Assembly (NCBI GenBank): GCA_946481275.1
Contig: CAMLMV010000080.1
Coordinates: 1-16,299 of the forward strand
Direction: 5' to 3'
From: an uncultured Massilia sp.
GTDB taxonomy: Bacteria > Pseudomonadota > Gammaproteobacteria > Burkholderiales > Burkholderiaceae
Length of the DNA stretch: 16,299 nucleotides
This document shows positions 1 through 8,864 of the stretch, one piece after another (within the stretch, counting starts at the first letter, position 1; the number at the start of each line of letters is the position of its first letter). Both the position numbers and the translations under genes were made by a program. The notes under the pieces were generated by a model, which did no database searches, was not told the DNA's origin, and saw only the letters and a program-made list of their open reading frames with translations.

Positions 1-313
1 AGAAGATGCACTTGGTCAGGTCGATGTCGTAGCGCGTCGTGCGGCGGGTGCCGTCTTCGCGCTGCGCCGATTCGATCGTGATGGCCATCGCCGGGCACAC
101 GGCTTCGCACAGCTTGCACGCGATGCAGCGCTCTTCCCCGTTCGGGTAGCGGCGCAGCGCATGCAGGCCGCGGAAGCGCGGCGAGATGGGGGTCTTTTCT
201 TCCGGGTACTGGACCGTGATCTTGCGCGAGAACGCGTACTTGCCGGTCAGGGCCAGACCTTTAATCAGCTCGGACAGCATCAGGCTGCCGAGAATCTCTT
301 TAACTCGTGTCAT
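1..313 (-). CDS. nuoI: NADH-quinone oxidoreductase subunit I (partial, 3' end off window)
   Basis: NuoI is the ferredoxin-like subunit of complex I. It holds the two [4Fe-4S] clusters N6a and N6b that carry electrons from NuoG towards NuoB, and it sits on the peripheral arm. Seen: 104 codons from ATG at 313, beginning [10 protein letters not shown], with the first cluster motif [12 protein letters not shown] at about residues 63-74. The reading frame leaves the window just as the second motif would begin (KCIF at residues 101-104). The full family length is about 160 residues, so roughly the last third is missing. The gene starts 13 nt after the nuoH stop and belongs to the same operon. Identification is secure from the motif and position; only the truncation by the window edge limits it. 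Confidence 0.97.
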   Translation of the reverse strand, partial: MTRVKEILGSLMLSELIKGLALTGKYAFSRKITVQYPEEKTPISPRFRGLHALRRYPNGEERCIACKLCEAVCPAMAITIESAQREDGTRRTTRYDIDLTKCIF

Positions 314-326
314 TTTGTGTGCTTCC

Positions 327-1409
327 TTACTTCCAGATGTTCCACGGCGTCTGCATCCAGCCAGCCACCAGCACCAGCCAGATCAGGGTCAGCGGAATGA
401 ACACTTTCCAGCCGAGACGCATGATCTGGTCATAGCGGTAGCGCGGGAACGTGCCGCGGACCCAGATGAACAGCGAGACGATCAGGAACATCTTCGCGAA
501 CAGCCAGAAGAAGCCGCCGATGGCGCCGAATTCCAGGAACGAGAACGGTGCGGCCCAGCCGCCCAGGAACATGATCGCTGCCAGCGTGCCGACGAGGATC
601 ATGTTGGCGTATTCGGCCAGCATGAACATCGCGTACGACATGCCCGAGTATTCGACCATGTGGCCGGCCACGATTTCCGATTCGCCTTCCACCACGTCGA
701 ACGGGTGGCGGTTGCACTCGGCCAGGCCGGACGTGATGTAGATGACGAACAGCGGCAGCAGCGGCAGCCAGTTCCACGACAGGAAGTTCACGCCGTGCTC
801 GGCGAACATGCCGCGGGTCTGCGAAGCGACGATGTCCGAGAAGTTCAGCGAACCCGACACCATCAGCACGACGACCATCACGAAGCCCATCGGGATTTCG
901 TACGAGATCATCTGGGCCGAGGCGCGCATCGCACCCATGAACGAGTACTTCGAGTTGGCCGACCAGCCGGCGATGATGATGCCGTACACCTCCATCGACG
1001 TGATCGCCAGCAGCAGCAGCAGGCCGGCGTTCACGTTGGCGAGGGCCGCTTCCGGGCCGAACGGGATGACGGACCATGCGGCCAGTGCCGGCATGATGGT
1101 CATCAGCGGGCCGATCACGAACAGGCTCGCGGTGGCTTTCGCCGGGATCACGATTTCCTTCAGCAGCAGCTTCAGGGCATCCGAGATCGGCTGCAGCAGG
1201 CCGCCGGGGCCCACGCGGTTCGGGCCGATACGGATGTGGATCCAGCCGATCAGCTTGCGCTCCCACAGCACGAGATAGGCCACGAGGCCCATCAGCGGCA
1301 GCAGGACGACGACGATTTTCAGCAGCGTCCACACGAGCGGCCAGGCCGTCGTGCCGAGCAGGCTCGCGCCGCTGCTGTTCAGGTTGTTGATCATGTCAGG
1401 TACCGACAT
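327..1409 (-). CDS. nuoH: NADH-quinone oxidoreductase subunit H
   Basis: NuoH is the membrane subunit at the junction of the peripheral and membrane arms of complex I. It forms much of the quinone-access channel and takes part in proton pumping. The 360-residue protein has about eight hydrophobic helices. It also has the family's conserved loop, [20 protein letters not shown] at about residues 50-69, followed by the segment [15 protein letters not shown]. The later motifs [13 protein letters not shown] and [16 protein letters not shown] are also present. The start at 1409 is preferred over an in-frame ATG at 1394 because a GGGGAG ribosome-binding sequence lies about 10 nt upstream, while nothing similar precedes the later Met. 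It lies 21 nt after nuoG and 13 nt before nuoI. Nothing is truncated or odd. Confidence 0.98.
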   Translation of the reverse strand: MSVPDMINNLNSSGASLLGTTAWPLVWTLLKIVVVLLPLMGLVAYLVLWERKLIGWIHIRIGPNRVGPGGLLQPISDALKLLLKEIVIPAKATASLFVIGPLMTIMPALAAWSVIPFGPEAALANVNAGLLLLLAITSMEVYGIIIAGWSANSKYSFMGAMRASAQMISYEIPMGFVMVVVLMVSGSLNFSDIVASQTRGMFAEHGVNFLSWNWLPLLPLFVIYITSGLAECNRHPFDVVEGESEIVAGHMVEYSGMSYAMFMLAEYANMILVGTLAAIMFLGGWAAPFSFLEFGAIGGFFWLFAKMFLIVSLFIWVRGTFPRYRYDQIMRLGWKVFIPLTLIWLVLVAGWMQTPWNIWK

Positions 1410-1430
1410 TTTGCTTGGGCTCCCCTGCTT

Positions 1431-3761
1431 TTATGCTTTAGCTACGTTGATCGGACCGAACATGTCGCCCAGTACCGAAGTCGATTCGTGGGCGGCCGCG
1501 ACGCGCACGACGTTCGCCGGCAGGCGTGCGTCGATATTGGCCGTCAGCACGACACTGCCCTGCCCTTGCGATACCGTGACCTGGTCGCCGGCGTTGACGC
1601 CCAGCTTTTCAGCCAGGGCTGCCGAGATGGTCGCCAGCGGCGCCTGGCCGTCGGCCGTGCGCAGCAGCGGTTCGGAACGGCGTGCGACGGCGTCGGCGAA
1701 GTGGATCGGCACGTCGGCCAGGCGCTCCAGCTGCTCACCGTTGCCGAAGAAAGCGCCCGTAGGTGCAATCTTGGTCTGGTTGTTCAGCTTTGCGGACAGG
1801 TCCACGGTGCCTTTGCCCAGCGCTTCGTCGCGGATCGTTTCCGAGTTCTCGTAGTCGAAGCCTTGCAGGCCCAGCAGGTTGCCCAGCACGCGCAGCACTT
1901 TCCAGGCCGGACGGGTCTCGCCCAGCGGCTTGACGGTGCCGTTGAAGCTCTGTGCGCGGCCTTCGCAGTTGACGAACGTGCCGGCGGTCTCGCTGAACGG
2001 CGAGATCGGCAGCAGCACGTCGGCGTAGTCGGTGCCGTGCTTGAACGCGGACATCGCGACGACCATCTCGGCGCCCTTCAGCGCCTTGATGGCTTGCGCC
2101 GGGTTGGCGGCGTCGACTTCCGGCTCGGCGTTCAGCAGCACGTAGGCTTTCTTCGGCTGCGCGAACAGGTTTGCGGCATTCTTCGACGTGGCGTTGACCA
2201 GGTAGCCGCCGACGGTGTTGGCAGCGTCGACGAAGTAACCGAACTTGGCGCCCGTCTCGGCAGCGATCCATTCCGCGACGGCGTGCAGCTTCGATGCCTG
2301 CGGGTGGTACATCGCGGCATTGCCCAGCAGGACAGCGCCCGGTACGTCAGCGGCGTTTTCCACGACCAGCGTGGCGGCGACAGCCTTGGCGGCGTCGCCG
2401 GCGGTCACGCCTTCGAAACCGGCCGGCGCGGCGATGCCCTTGGCGGCAGCGACGGCGACGGCGATTTCCGTCAGCGCGGCCAGCCAGTCGCTCGGTGCGG
2501 CGATGATGCGGTTCGCGGTCGGGATCAGGTTGTCGTCAGCCGAGCCATGAACGATCGACAGCTTGGCGCCCGACTTGACGGCGGCGCGCAGGCGCGTCGC
2601 GGCCAACGGGTGGTCCTTGCGCAGGAACGAGCCGACGACCAGCACGCGCGACAGCGTCGACAGGTCGGCGATCGGCATGCCCAGGTGCGGGACGACCTTA
2701 CCGTCCAGCGCGAAATCGGTCTGACGCAGGCGGAAGTCGACGTTCTCGATGCCGAAGCCACGCATGGCTTTCTGCAGCAGGAACAGTTCTTCGACCGTCG
2801 AGTGCGCGGTGCCGATGGCAGCGATGGAATCGGCGCCGTGCTCGTGGCGGATGTTGCGCAGGCCGTGGGCGACGTATTCCAGCGCCGTCTGCCAGTCGGT
2901 CTCGATCCACTTGCCGTCCTGCTTGATCATCGGCTGCGTGAGGCGCGACGCGTTGTCCAGCGCTTCGTACGAGAAGCGGTCCTTGTCGGAGATCCAGCAC
3001 TCGTTGATGCTCTCGTTTTCCAGCGGGAGTACGCGCATCACTTTACCGCCCTTGACCTGGACGATCAGGTTCGAGCCGAGCGAATCGTGCGGCGACACCG
3101 AACGGCGGCGCTGCAGTTCCCACGGACGTGCGGAATAGCGGAACGGCTTCGACGTGAGTGCACCGACCGGGCACAGGTCGATCATGTTGCCCGACACTTC
3201 CGAGTCCACGGACTTGCCGACGAACGTCGTGATTTCCGAGTGCTCGCCGCGGCCGACCATGCCGAATTCCATCACGCCGGCCACTTCCTGGCCGAAGCGC
3301 ACGCAGCGGGTGCACTGGATGCAGCGGCTCATCTCTTCCATCGAGATCAGCGGGCCGGCTTCCTTCGGTGCCACGACGCGTTTTTCTTCCGCGTAGCGCG
3401 ATTCGCCCTTGCCGTAGCCGACTGCGAGATCCTGCAGCTGGCACTCCCCGCCCTGGTCGCAGATCGGGCAATCCAGCGGGTGGTTAATCAGCAGGAATTC
3501 CATGACGGATTTCTGCGCCTGCACGGCCTTGTCGCTGTGCGTGCGCACGATCATGCCCGGCGAGACCGGGGTGGCGCAGGCGGGCAGCGGCTTCGGCGCT
3601 TTTTCCACTTCCACGAGGCACATGCGGCAGTTGGCCGCGATCGACAGCTTCTTGTGGTAGCAGAAGTGCGGGATGTAGCTTCCCAGTTTGTTTGCGGCGT
3701 CCATCACCATCGAACCCGGTGGGACTTCGACTTTCTTGCCGTCTAATTCGATTTCAACCAT
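1431..3761 (-). CDS. nuoG: NADH-quinone oxidoreductase subunit G
   Basis: NuoG is the large iron-sulfur subunit of the NADH-oxidising module and passes electrons from NuoF/NuoE to NuoI. In the 776-residue product the ligands are visible: a [2Fe-2S] set at C34, C45, C48 and C62; the HxxxCxxCxxxxxC site at H94, C98, C101 and C107; and a [4Fe-4S] set at C147, C150, C153 and C197. After about residue 215 comes the molybdopterin-oxidoreductase-like domain, which in this family is structural and carries no molybdenum. The C-terminal part is Ala-rich, as is common in GC-rich Betaproteobacteria. ATG at 3761 gives the canonical MVEIELDGKK start. The gene lies 21 nt after nuoF and 21 nt before nuoH. 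The long open frame on the opposite strand over this gene is a codon-bias shadow. Confidence 0.98.
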   Translation of the reverse strand: MVEIELDGKKVEVPPGSMVMDAANKLGSYIPHFCYHKKLSIAANCRMCLVEVEKAPKPLPACATPVSPGMIVRTHSDKAVQAQKSVMEFLLINHPLDCPICDQGGECQLQDLAVGYGKGESRYAEEKRVVAPKEAGPLISMEEMSRCIQCTRCVRFGQEVAGVMEFGMVGRGEHSEITTFVGKSVDSEVSGNMIDLCPVGALTSKPFRYSARPWELQRRRSVSPHDSLGSNLIVQVKGGKVMRVLPLENESINECWISDKDRFSYEALDNASRLTQPMIKQDGKWIETDWQTALEYVAHGLRNIRHEHGADSIAAIGTAHSTVEELFLLQKAMRGFGIENVDFRLRQTDFALDGKVVPHLGMPIADLSTLSRVLVVGSFLRKDHPLAATRLRAAVKSGAKLSIVHGSADDNLIPTANRIIAAPSDWLAALTEIAVAVAAAKGIAAPAGFEGVTAGDAAKAVAATLVVENAADVPGAVLLGNAAMYHPQASKLHAVAEWIAAETGAKFGYFVDAANTVGGYLVNATSKNAANLFAQPKKAYVLLNAEPEVDAANPAQAIKALKGAEMVVAMSAFKHGTDYADVLLPISPFSETAGTFVNCEGRAQSFNGTVKPLGETRPAWKVLRVLGNLLGLQGFDYENSETIRDEALGKGTVDLSAKLNNQTKIAPTGAFFGNGEQLERLADVPIHFADAVARRSEPLLRTADGQAPLATISAALAEKLGVNAGDQVTVSQGQGSVVLTANIDARLPANVVRVAAAHESTSVLGDMFGPINVAKA

Positions 3762-3782
3762 TTGATCGTTACCTGACCCGGT

Positions 3783-5078
3783 TTAGAGGTAAGTCGGCAC
3801 CAGGCAGTGCTTGTGCTCGACGTGATATTCAAATTCTTCGCGGAAGTTCTTGATCATGGCGCGGACCGGCATCGCGGCGGCATCGCCCAGTGCGCAGATG
3901 GTGCGGCCCTGGATGTTGTCGGCGATCGAGTTCAGCATGTCCATGTCTTCCGGACGACCCTGGCCATGTTCGATGCGGTGGACCATGCGGTACATCCAGC
4001 CCGTACCTTCACGGCACGGCGTGCACTGGCCGCACGATTCTTCGTAGTAGAAGTAGGACAGGCGCAGCAGCGACTTGACCATGCAGCGGGTCTCGTCCAT
4101 GACGATCACGGCGCCCGAACCCAGCATCGAACCGGCCTTGGCGATCGAGTCGTAGTCCAGGTCGGTCTGCATCATGACGTCGCCGCGCACGACCGGTGCC
4201 GACGAACCGCCCGGGATGACGGCCTTGATCTTCTTGCCGCCGCGCATGCCGCCGGCCAGCTCCATCAGCTTGGCGAACGGGGTGCCCAGCGGGACTTCGT
4301 AGTTGCCCGGACGCTCGACGTCACCGGAGATCGAGAAGATCTTCGTGCCGCCGTTGTTCGGCTTGCCCAGCGCCATGTACTCGGCGGCGCCCAGGTTCAG
4401 GATGAACGGGACGGCTGCGAACGTTTCCGTGTTGTTGATCGTGGTCGGCTTGCCGTACAGGCCGAACGAGGCCGGGAACGGCGGCTTGAAGCGGGGCTGG
4501 CCCTTCTTGCCTTCCAGCGATTCCAGCAGCGCGGTTTCTTCGCCGCAGATGTAGGCACCGTAGCCATGGTGGGCGTGCAGCTGGAAGCTGAAGTCCGAAC
4601 CCATGATCTTGTCGCCCAGGAAGCCGGCGGCGCGCGCCTCTTCCAGCGCTTCTTCAAAGCGCAGGTATTCCTGGAAGATCTCGCCGTGGATGTAGTTGTA
4701 GCCCACGGTGATGCCCATCGCGTACGCACCGATGGCCATGCCTTCGATCAGCGCGTGCGGGTTGTAGCGGATGATGTCGCGGTCCTTGAACGTGCCCGGT
4801 TCGCCTTCGTCGGTGTTGCAGACGAGGTATTTCTGGCCCGGGAACTGGCGCGGCATGAAGCTCCACTTCAGGCCGGTCGGGAAGCCCGCGCCGCCGCGGC
4901 CGCGCAGGCCGGACGTCTTCAGGTCGGCGATGATCGCCTCGGGCGTGATCTTCTCTTCCAGGATGCGGCGCAGCGCGGAATAGCCGCCGCGCTTGACGTA
5001 GTCTTCCAGGTGCCAGTTGTCGCCGTTCAGATCCTTCAGGATCAGCGGATTGATGTGGCGGTCGTGCAGGCTGGTCAT
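3783..5078 (-). CDS. nuoF: NADH-quinone oxidoreductase subunit F
   Basis: NuoF binds NADH and FMN and holds cluster N3. It is the electron entry point of complex I, on the cytoplasmic tip of the peripheral arm. The start is set at 5078 ([10 protein letters not shown], 431 residues) because this ATG overlaps the nuoE stop as ATGA, a classic translational-coupling junction. A longer frame from 5132 adds 18 residues inside nuoE that do not resemble the family. Visible motifs are the glycine-rich flavin/NADH loop [16 protein letters not shown] (residues 57-72), [20 protein letters not shown] (177-196) and the [4Fe-4S] ligands C349, C352, C355 and C395. Length and motifs match the family. It is complete and ordinary. 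Confidence 0.98.
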   Translation of the reverse strand: MTSLHDRHINPLILKDLNGDNWHLEDYVKRGGYSALRRILEEKITPEAIIADLKTSGLRGRGGAGFPTGLKWSFMPRQFPGQKYLVCNTDEGEPGTFKDRDIIRYNPHALIEGMAIGAYAMGITVGYNYIHGEIFQEYLRFEEALEEARAAGFLGDKIMGSDFSFQLHAHHGYGAYICGEETALLESLEGKKGQPRFKPPFPASFGLYGKPTTINNTETFAAVPFILNLGAAEYMALGKPNNGGTKIFSISGDVERPGNYEVPLGTPFAKLMELAGGMRGGKKIKAVIPGGSSAPVVRGDVMMQTDLDYDSIAKAGSMLGSGAVIVMDETRCMVKSLLRLSYFYYEESCGQCTPCREGTGWMYRMVHRIEHGQGRPEDMDMLNSIADNIQGRTICALGDAAAMPVRAMIKNFREEFEYHVEHKHCLVPTYL

Positions 5079-5551
5079 TTGTTCAGTTCCTCCAGCAGGG
5101 CGTCGATCTTCTCGTCCGACATGAACGAGCACATGCGGTGGTTATTCACCAGCATGACCGGCGCGTCGCCGCAGGCGCCCATGCACTCGCCTTCCAGCAG
5201 GGTGAACTGGCCGTCTTCGGTCGTGTCGCGGAAATTGATGCCCAGGGCATCCTTGATACGCTGGGCGGCGCGCTCGCCACCCGACAGGGCGCACGGCAGG
5301 TTGGTGCACACGGTGATCTTGTGCTTGCCGACCGGCTTGATGTTGTACATGTTGTAGAAGGTGGCCACTTCCTGCACGGCGATGGCGGGCATGCCGATGT
5401 AGTCGGCCACTTCCTGCATCGTTTCCGGCGACAGCCAGCCCTTTTCGACTTGCGCGTGGGCCAGCGAGGCCATCACGGCCGACTGGCGCTGGTCGGCCGG
5501 ATACTTGGCCAACTCGCGGTCGATTTTTTTCAAGCACTGCTCAGATAACAT
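5075..5551 (-). CDS. nuoE: NADH-quinone oxidoreductase subunit E
   Basis: NuoE is the 24-kDa-type thioredoxin-fold subunit carrying the [2Fe-2S] cluster N1a next to the FMN site of NuoF. The 158-residue protein has the four ligands in the usual pattern: C82 and C87 in CTNLPC, then C123 and C127 in CMGAC. The segment [10 protein letters not shown] before them is also typical. ATG at 5551 gives [10 protein letters not shown] at the expected length. The gene starts 17 nt after nuoD, and its TGA overlaps the nuoF ATG by four bases, so the two partner subunits are probably translationally coupled. No irregularities are seen. Confidence 0.98.
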   Translation of the reverse strand: MLSEQCLKKIDRELAKYPADQRQSAVMASLAHAQVEKGWLSPETMQEVADYIGMPAIAVQEVATFYNMYNIKPVGKHKITVCTNLPCALSGGERAAQRIKDALGINFRDTTEDGQFTLLEGECMGACGDAPVMLVNNHRMCSFMSDEKIDALLEELNK

Positions 5552-5568
5552 AATCTTTTCTACCCTTC

Positions 5569-6822
5569 TTATCGGTCGATCGAGCCGAACACGATGTCCT
5601 GCGTACCGATGATGGTCACGGCGTCGGCGATCATGTGACCGCGCGCCATTTCATCGAGTGATTGCAGGTGGACATAGTCCGGGGTGCGGATCTTCAGGCG
5701 GTACGGCTTGTTGGCGCCGTCCGAGACGATATAAATGCCGAACTCGCCCTTCGGATGTTCGACCGCTGCGTAGGCCTCGCCCGGCGGGACGTGGAAGCCT
5801 TCGGTGAACAGCTTGAAGTGGTGGATCAGCGATTCCATGTTGGTCTTCATGTCCACGCGCGACGGCGGGGCGACCTTGTGGTTGTTCGTCATGACCGGAC
5901 CCGGGTTGGCCTTCAGCCAGGCGACGCACTGCTTGATGATGCGGTTGGCCTGGCGCATTTCTTCGATGCGCACGAGGTAACGGTCATACGAGTCGCCGTT
6001 GGTGCCGACCGGCACGTCGAATTCGACCTTGTCGTAGGCGGCGTAAGGCTGGACCTTGCGCAGGTCCCAGGCGATGCCCGAACCGCGCAGCATCGGGCCC
6101 GAGAAGCCCATGCCCATCGCGTCTTCCGGCGTCACGACGCCGATGCCGACGGTACGCTGTTTCCAGATACGGTTGTCGGTCAGCAGGGTCTCGTATTCGT
6201 CGACATAGCCGTCGAAGCGCTTCGTGAACGATTCGATGAAATCCAGCACGGAGCCGTGGCGGGTTTCGTTCAGTTCGTCGATGGCCTTCTTGCTGCGCAG
6301 CGGCGATTCGCGGTGCTTCGGCATCACGTCCGGCAGGTCGCGGTACACGCCGCCCGGGCGGTAGTAGGCCGCGTGCATGCGCGCGCCCGACACGGCTTCA
6401 TAGACGTCGAACAGGTCTTCGCGGTCGCGGAACGCGTACAGGAACGGCCCCATCGCACCGATGTCCAGCGCGTGCGCGCCCAGCCACATCAGGTGGTTCA
6501 GGATACGGGTGATCTCGTCGAACATCGTGCGGATGTACTGCGCACGGATCGGGACTTCGATGCCCAGCAGCTTCTCGATGGCCAGCACGTAGCCGTGCTC
6601 GTTGCACATCATCGAGACGTAGTCGAGGCGGTCCATGTACGGCACGGACTGCAGGTAGGTGCGGGTCTCGGCCAGTTTCTCGGTGCCGCGGTGCAGCAGG
6701 CCGATGTGGGGGTCGGCACGCTGGATGACCTCGCCGTCCAGTTCCAGCACGAGACGCAGCACGCCGTGCGCTGCCGGGTGCTGCGGACCAAAGTTCAGGG
6801 TGTAATTCTTAAGCTCAGCCAT
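5569..6822 (-). CDS. nuoD: NADH-quinone oxidoreductase subunit D
   Basis: NuoD is the 49-kDa-type subunit, derived from the large subunit of NiFe hydrogenases. With NuoB and NuoH it lines the ubiquinone-reduction site. The 417-residue protein begins [10 protein letters not shown]. It contains [20 protein letters not shown] (residues 12-31), whose second His corresponds to the quinone-site histidine of the family, and [18 protein letters not shown] (61-78), which supplies the quinone-site tyrosine region. The protein ends in the expected DIVFGSIDR. As in other bacterial complex I the hydrogenase metal ligands are absent. The ATG shares its A with the nuoC TAA stop (TAATG), so translation is probably coupled. 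NuoC and NuoD are separate here, unlike the fused NuoCD of E. coli. Confidence 0.98.
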   Translation of the reverse strand: MAELKNYTLNFGPQHPAAHGVLRLVLELDGEVIQRADPHIGLLHRGTEKLAETRTYLQSVPYMDRLDYVSMMCNEHGYVLAIEKLLGIEVPIRAQYIRTMFDEITRILNHLMWLGAHALDIGAMGPFLYAFRDREDLFDVYEAVSGARMHAAYYRPGGVYRDLPDVMPKHRESPLRSKKAIDELNETRHGSVLDFIESFTKRFDGYVDEYETLLTDNRIWKQRTVGIGVVTPEDAMGMGFSGPMLRGSGIAWDLRKVQPYAAYDKVEFDVPVGTNGDSYDRYLVRIEEMRQANRIIKQCVAWLKANPGPVMTNNHKVAPPSRVDMKTNMESLIHHFKLFTEGFHVPPGEAYAAVEHPKGEFGIYIVSDGANKPYRLKIRTPDYVHLQSLDEMARGHMIADAVTIIGTQDIVFGSIDR

Positions 6823-7415
6823 TATTTCATCCCGTAGGTTTCTTCGCGGATCACGCGCGGAATGTTCTCGCGCGGCTCGATCGTCACGGGTTGGTAGATC
6901 ACGCGTTTCTGCTCGGGGTCGTAACGCATCTCGACGTAGCCCGAGATCGGGAAGTCCTTGCGGAACGGGTGGCCGATGAAGCCGTAGTCGGTGAGGATGC
7001 GGCGCAGATCGCCGTGGCCTTCGAACAGGATGCCGAACAGGTCGAACGCTTCACGCTCGAACCAGTTGGCGTTGCGCCAGACGCTCGTGACGGAGTCGAC
7101 CAGCGGCATGTCGTCGTCCGGGCAGAACACGCGGACGCGCACGCGCCAGTTGTGCTCGATCGACAGCAGGTGCGACACGACCGCGAAACGCAAACCGTCC
7201 CACGTGCCTTCGCCGTAGGACGAGTAGTCGACGCCGCACAGGTCGACGAGTTCCTGGAAACGCAGCGCGGGATCGTCGCGCAGCTTTTGCATGGAGGCCA
7301 GGTAGTCACTGGCCTTCACCACTACCGTTACTTCGCCCAGCGCCACGGTAATGGCAGCGCCCTCGCCCAGAGCATTCTTCAGGGCGAGTTCGAGGGCTTC
7401 GATTTTTGTCGTCAT
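6822..7415 (-). CDS. nuoC: NADH-quinone oxidoreductase subunit C
   Basis: NuoC is the 30-kDa-type subunit of the complex I connecting fragment. It binds NuoD and has no cofactor. The 197-residue product carries the family signature [16 protein letters not shown] (about residues 118-133), followed by [21 protein letters not shown] (about 136-156). The usual HPDLRR is HGDLRR here, a conservative-looking variant. The length is normal for an unfused betaproteobacterial NuoC. It starts 18 nt after nuoB, and its TAA overlaps the nuoD ATG by one base. Confidence 0.97.
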   Translation of the reverse strand: MTTKIEALELALKNALGEGAAITVALGEVTVVVKASDYLASMQKLRDDPALRFQELVDLCGVDYSSYGEGTWDGLRFAVVSHLLSIEHNWRVRVRVFCPDDDMPLVDSVTSVWRNANWFEREAFDLFGILFEGHGDLRRILTDYGFIGHPFRKDFPISGYVEMRYDPEQKRVIYQPVTIEPRENIPRVIREETYGMK

Positions 7416-7433
7416 GGTTGAAACCGGCTTGGA

Positions 7434-7910
7434 TTATCGCGCGATGGTATTGGTGCGCTGGATCTTATTCTGGAGCTGGATGATGCCGTACAACAGGGCC
7501 TCGGCGGTCGGCGGGCAGCCCGGGACGTAGACGTCGACCGGAACGATGCGGTCGCAGCCGCGCACGACGGAGTACGAGTAGTGGTAGTAGCCGCCGCCGT
7601 TGGCGCACGAACCCATCGAGATGACCCAGCGCGGCTCGGCCATCTGGTCGTACACCTTGCGCAGTGCCGGCGCCATCTTGTTGCACAGGGTACCGGCCAC
7701 GATCATCACGTCGGACTGGCGCGGCGACGGGCGGAACACAACGCCGAAACGGTCGAGGTCATAGCGCGCGGCACCCGCGTGCATCATCTCGACCGCACAG
7801 CAAGCCAGGCCAAACGTCATGGGCCACATCGACCCGGTACGCGCCCAGTTGATCAGTTTGTCGGCTGTGGTAGTGACAAAACCTTCGTTTAAAACGCCTT
7901 CAATAGCCAT
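7434..7910 (-). CDS. nuoB: NADH-quinone oxidoreductase subunit B
   Basis: NuoB (PSST type) holds cluster N2, the [4Fe-4S] cluster that hands electrons to ubiquinone. The 158-residue protein has the unusual tandem-cysteine ligand pair C37-C38 ([10 protein letters not shown]), then C102 ([16 protein letters not shown]) and C132 ([11 protein letters not shown]), all as expected. [11 protein letters not shown] is the standard context of the quinone-facing helix. The ATG at 7910 lies three bases after the nuoA stop, and the product has the normal family length. It is complete and ordinary. Confidence 0.98.
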   Translation of the reverse strand: MAIEGVLNEGFVTTTADKLINWARTGSMWPMTFGLACCAVEMMHAGAARYDLDRFGVVFRPSPRQSDVMIVAGTLCNKMAPALRKVYDQMAEPRWVISMGSCANGGGYYHYSYSVVRGCDRIVPVDVYVPGCPPTAEALLYGIIQLQNKIQRTNTIAR

Positions 7911-7913
7911 GGC

Positions 7914-8273
7914 TTATTCCCAATCAAGGGCACCTTTCTTCCAGATGTACCAGAACCCGACGATGAATTCGACGATGAACACCATCATCGTGAGGAATCC
8001 AGGCAGGCCCAGTTCGCGCATCGAAACGCCCCATGGGAAGAAGAATGCCGTTTCCAGATCAAACAAAATAAACAGGATCGCGACCAGGTAGTACCGGACG
8101 TCGAACTTCATGCGCGCGTCTTCGAAGGCTTCGAAGCCGCATTCATACGGAGAGAGCTTGGCGGGGTCGGGGCGATGCGGACCGACGACACGGCCCAACA
8201 CCTGCGATGCGACGCCGACGACGGTGCCGATCACGATGAAGAGTAAGACGGGGAAGTAGTTCTCGAGGTTCAC
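7914..8273 (-). CDS. nuoA: NADH-quinone oxidoreductase subunit A
   Basis: NuoA is a small three-helix membrane subunit at the junction of the two arms of complex I; its loop helps shape the quinone channel. The 119-residue product has hydrophobic stretches at about residues 8-29, 60-82 and 88-110. It also carries the conserved loop [20 protein letters not shown] followed by [12 protein letters not shown]. The start is GTG at 8273. It is the only possible start, because an in-frame TAA lies four codons upstream, and AAGG is spaced seven bases before it. This is the first gene of the operon. An intrinsic-terminator-like hairpin ends 28 nt upstream, so expression may involve attenuation, readthrough or a weak hairpin. 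Confidence 0.97.
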   Translation of the reverse strand: MNLENYFPVLLFIVIGTVVGVASQVLGRVVGPHRPDPAKLSPYECGFEAFEDARMKFDVRYYLVAILFILFDLETAFFFPWGVSMRELGLPGFLTMMVFIVEFIVGFWYIWKKGALDWE

Positions 8274-8301
8274 GATGAAGCCTTAGTTGAACGATCGGTT
8301 G

Positions 8302-8325
8302 AAAAAACACTGCAGGGGCTGCAGT
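8302..8325 (-). terminator. Terminator-like hairpin just upstream of nuoA
   Basis: On the minus strand a perfect 7-bp stem, ACTGCAG with CTGCAGT around a CCC loop, is followed at once by GTTTTTT. This is the form of an intrinsic terminator. It ends 28 nt before the nuoA GTG and 8 nt before the ribosome-binding region. Any nuo transcript begun further upstream must cross it, so it may act as an attenuator or only as a partial stop. The structure is seen; the function is inferred. Confidence 0.55.
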
Positions 8326-8509
8326 ACCGCATCGCGCAATCCTGGCTATTGGCCTACACCAGGATCGTACGACTGGAGACTCTCAATCACCTGTTCCGCG
8401 TTGCCGATCCCGACCTTCGAGGCTCGCCGCACGTTCGTACGACCGGGCTTCTCGGGCCAGAAGGGCCGCCGCAGGGGACGGTTCTTCAAAGCCTCCGACA
8501 GATCCTCGT
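8326..8509. other. GC-rich block of unknown function between two terminator-like hairpins
   Basis: This 184-nt segment lies between the tRNA-Leu terminator and the hairpin before nuoA. On the minus strand a frame ending at 8346 (protein end QSYDPGVGQ) has strong G/C third-position bias back to about 8508. It has no credible start: upstream it runs through the terminator and into the tRNA. The plus strand is also open here, so coding cannot be claimed. Two copies of the 8-bp palindrome TCGTACGA lie at 8365-8372 and 8435-8442, exactly 70 bp apart. No convincing nuo promoter could be assigned. It may hold a gene remnant, a leader or regulatory sites. Confidence 0.3.
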
Positions 8510-8563
8510 AAAAAAGCCAGCTAGTGCTAACGAGCGGAAGCTCATGCGCCCTAGCTGGCTTCT
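8510..8563 (-). terminator. Intrinsic terminator downstream of tRNA-Leu
   Basis: Read on the minus strand, an 11-bp stem (AAGCCAGCTAG, 8551-8561, pairing with CTAGCTGGCTT, 8514-8524) is followed by a run of T at 8510-8515. The 26-nt loop contains its own GAGC/GCTC hairpin around TTCC. It lies 8-10 nt beyond the CCA end of the tRNA gene, so it most likely terminates the tRNA transcript, with or without secG readthrough. The stem and T-run are seen directly. Confidence 0.75.
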
Positions 8564-8570
8564 TGTATCT

Positions 8571-8655
8571 TGGTGCCGACGGCGAGACTCGAACTCGCAC
8601 AGCTTTCGCCACTACCCCCTCAAGATAGCGTGTCTACCAATTTCACCACGTCGGC
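8571..8655 (-). tRNA. tRNA-Leu, anticodon GAG
   Basis: The 85-nt gene folds as a class II tRNA. It has a 7-bp acceptor stem GCCGACG/CGTCGGC, then A and an encoded CCA (8571-8573). The D arm contains AATTGGTAGAC. The anticodon stem CTATC/GGTAG has the loop TTGAGGG with anticodon GAG. A short variable arm follows, then a T arm with stem GCGAG/CTCGC and loop TTCGAGT. Anticodon GAG reads leucine codons CUC and CUU. It lies beside secG, as leuU does in E. coli. A dedicated promoter sits just upstream and a terminator just downstream. Confidence 0.97.
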
Positions 8656-8666
8656 TGGAGACCAGT

Positions 8667-8696
8667 ATTCTACTCTGACTTAGCAGCATTTTTCAA
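8667..8696 (-). promoter_or_regulatory. Sigma-70-type promoter of tRNA-Leu
   Basis: On the minus strand, TTGAAA (8696-8691) and TAGAAT (8672-8667) are separated by 18 bp. The -10 box ends 11 nt before the first base of the tRNA, so only a short 5' leader would be made. A 6-bp inverted repeat (AGCATT, TTTC, AATGCT; 8685-8700) overlaps the -35 box. The local sequence is A/T-rich against a GC-rich background, which supports a promoter. Confidence 0.7.
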
Positions 8697-8864
8697 TGCT
8701 CAAATTGCGCTAAACCAAGAAAAAATACTCTTTTTCTCAACTTTTTAAAACTAGTGTTTACGGCGAGCCGAGTTGAGAGTCCGGTCGCCGGCGCTGGCGG
8801 ACCGAAGCCCGCAGAATGTTACACCACCCTGCTCGCGCTTGCAGGAAGTGGCCGCGCCGCAAAA

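Noticed and set aside
186..3746. A 1186-codon plus-strand open frame opposite nuoG and nuoH
   Set aside because: It lies exactly antisense to genes with intact cluster motifs, and its translation is rich in Arg, His, Gln, Asp and Val, typical of the shadow frame created by G/C third-position bias. The similar frames at 3807-5357 and 5662-6837 are rejected for the same reason.
5079..5132. An upstream ATG that would add 18 residues to NuoF
   Set aside because: The added segment lies inside nuoE and does not resemble NuoF; the ATGA overlap at 5075-5078 gives the family-typical N-terminus.
8346..8612. An 88-codon minus-strand frame starting inside tRNA-Leu, and the plus-strand frame 8349-8678
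   Set aside because: Both run through the tRNA and its terminator and have tRNA-derived peptide sequence (for example VRVRVSPSAP), a common false call. Only the GC-rich remainder is noted as an unexplained block.
8737..8778. An inverted repeat TCTCAACT/AGTTGAGA downstream of secG, considered as its terminator
   Set aside because: The loop is about 26 nt and no T-run follows on the minus strand, so it does not have terminator form.
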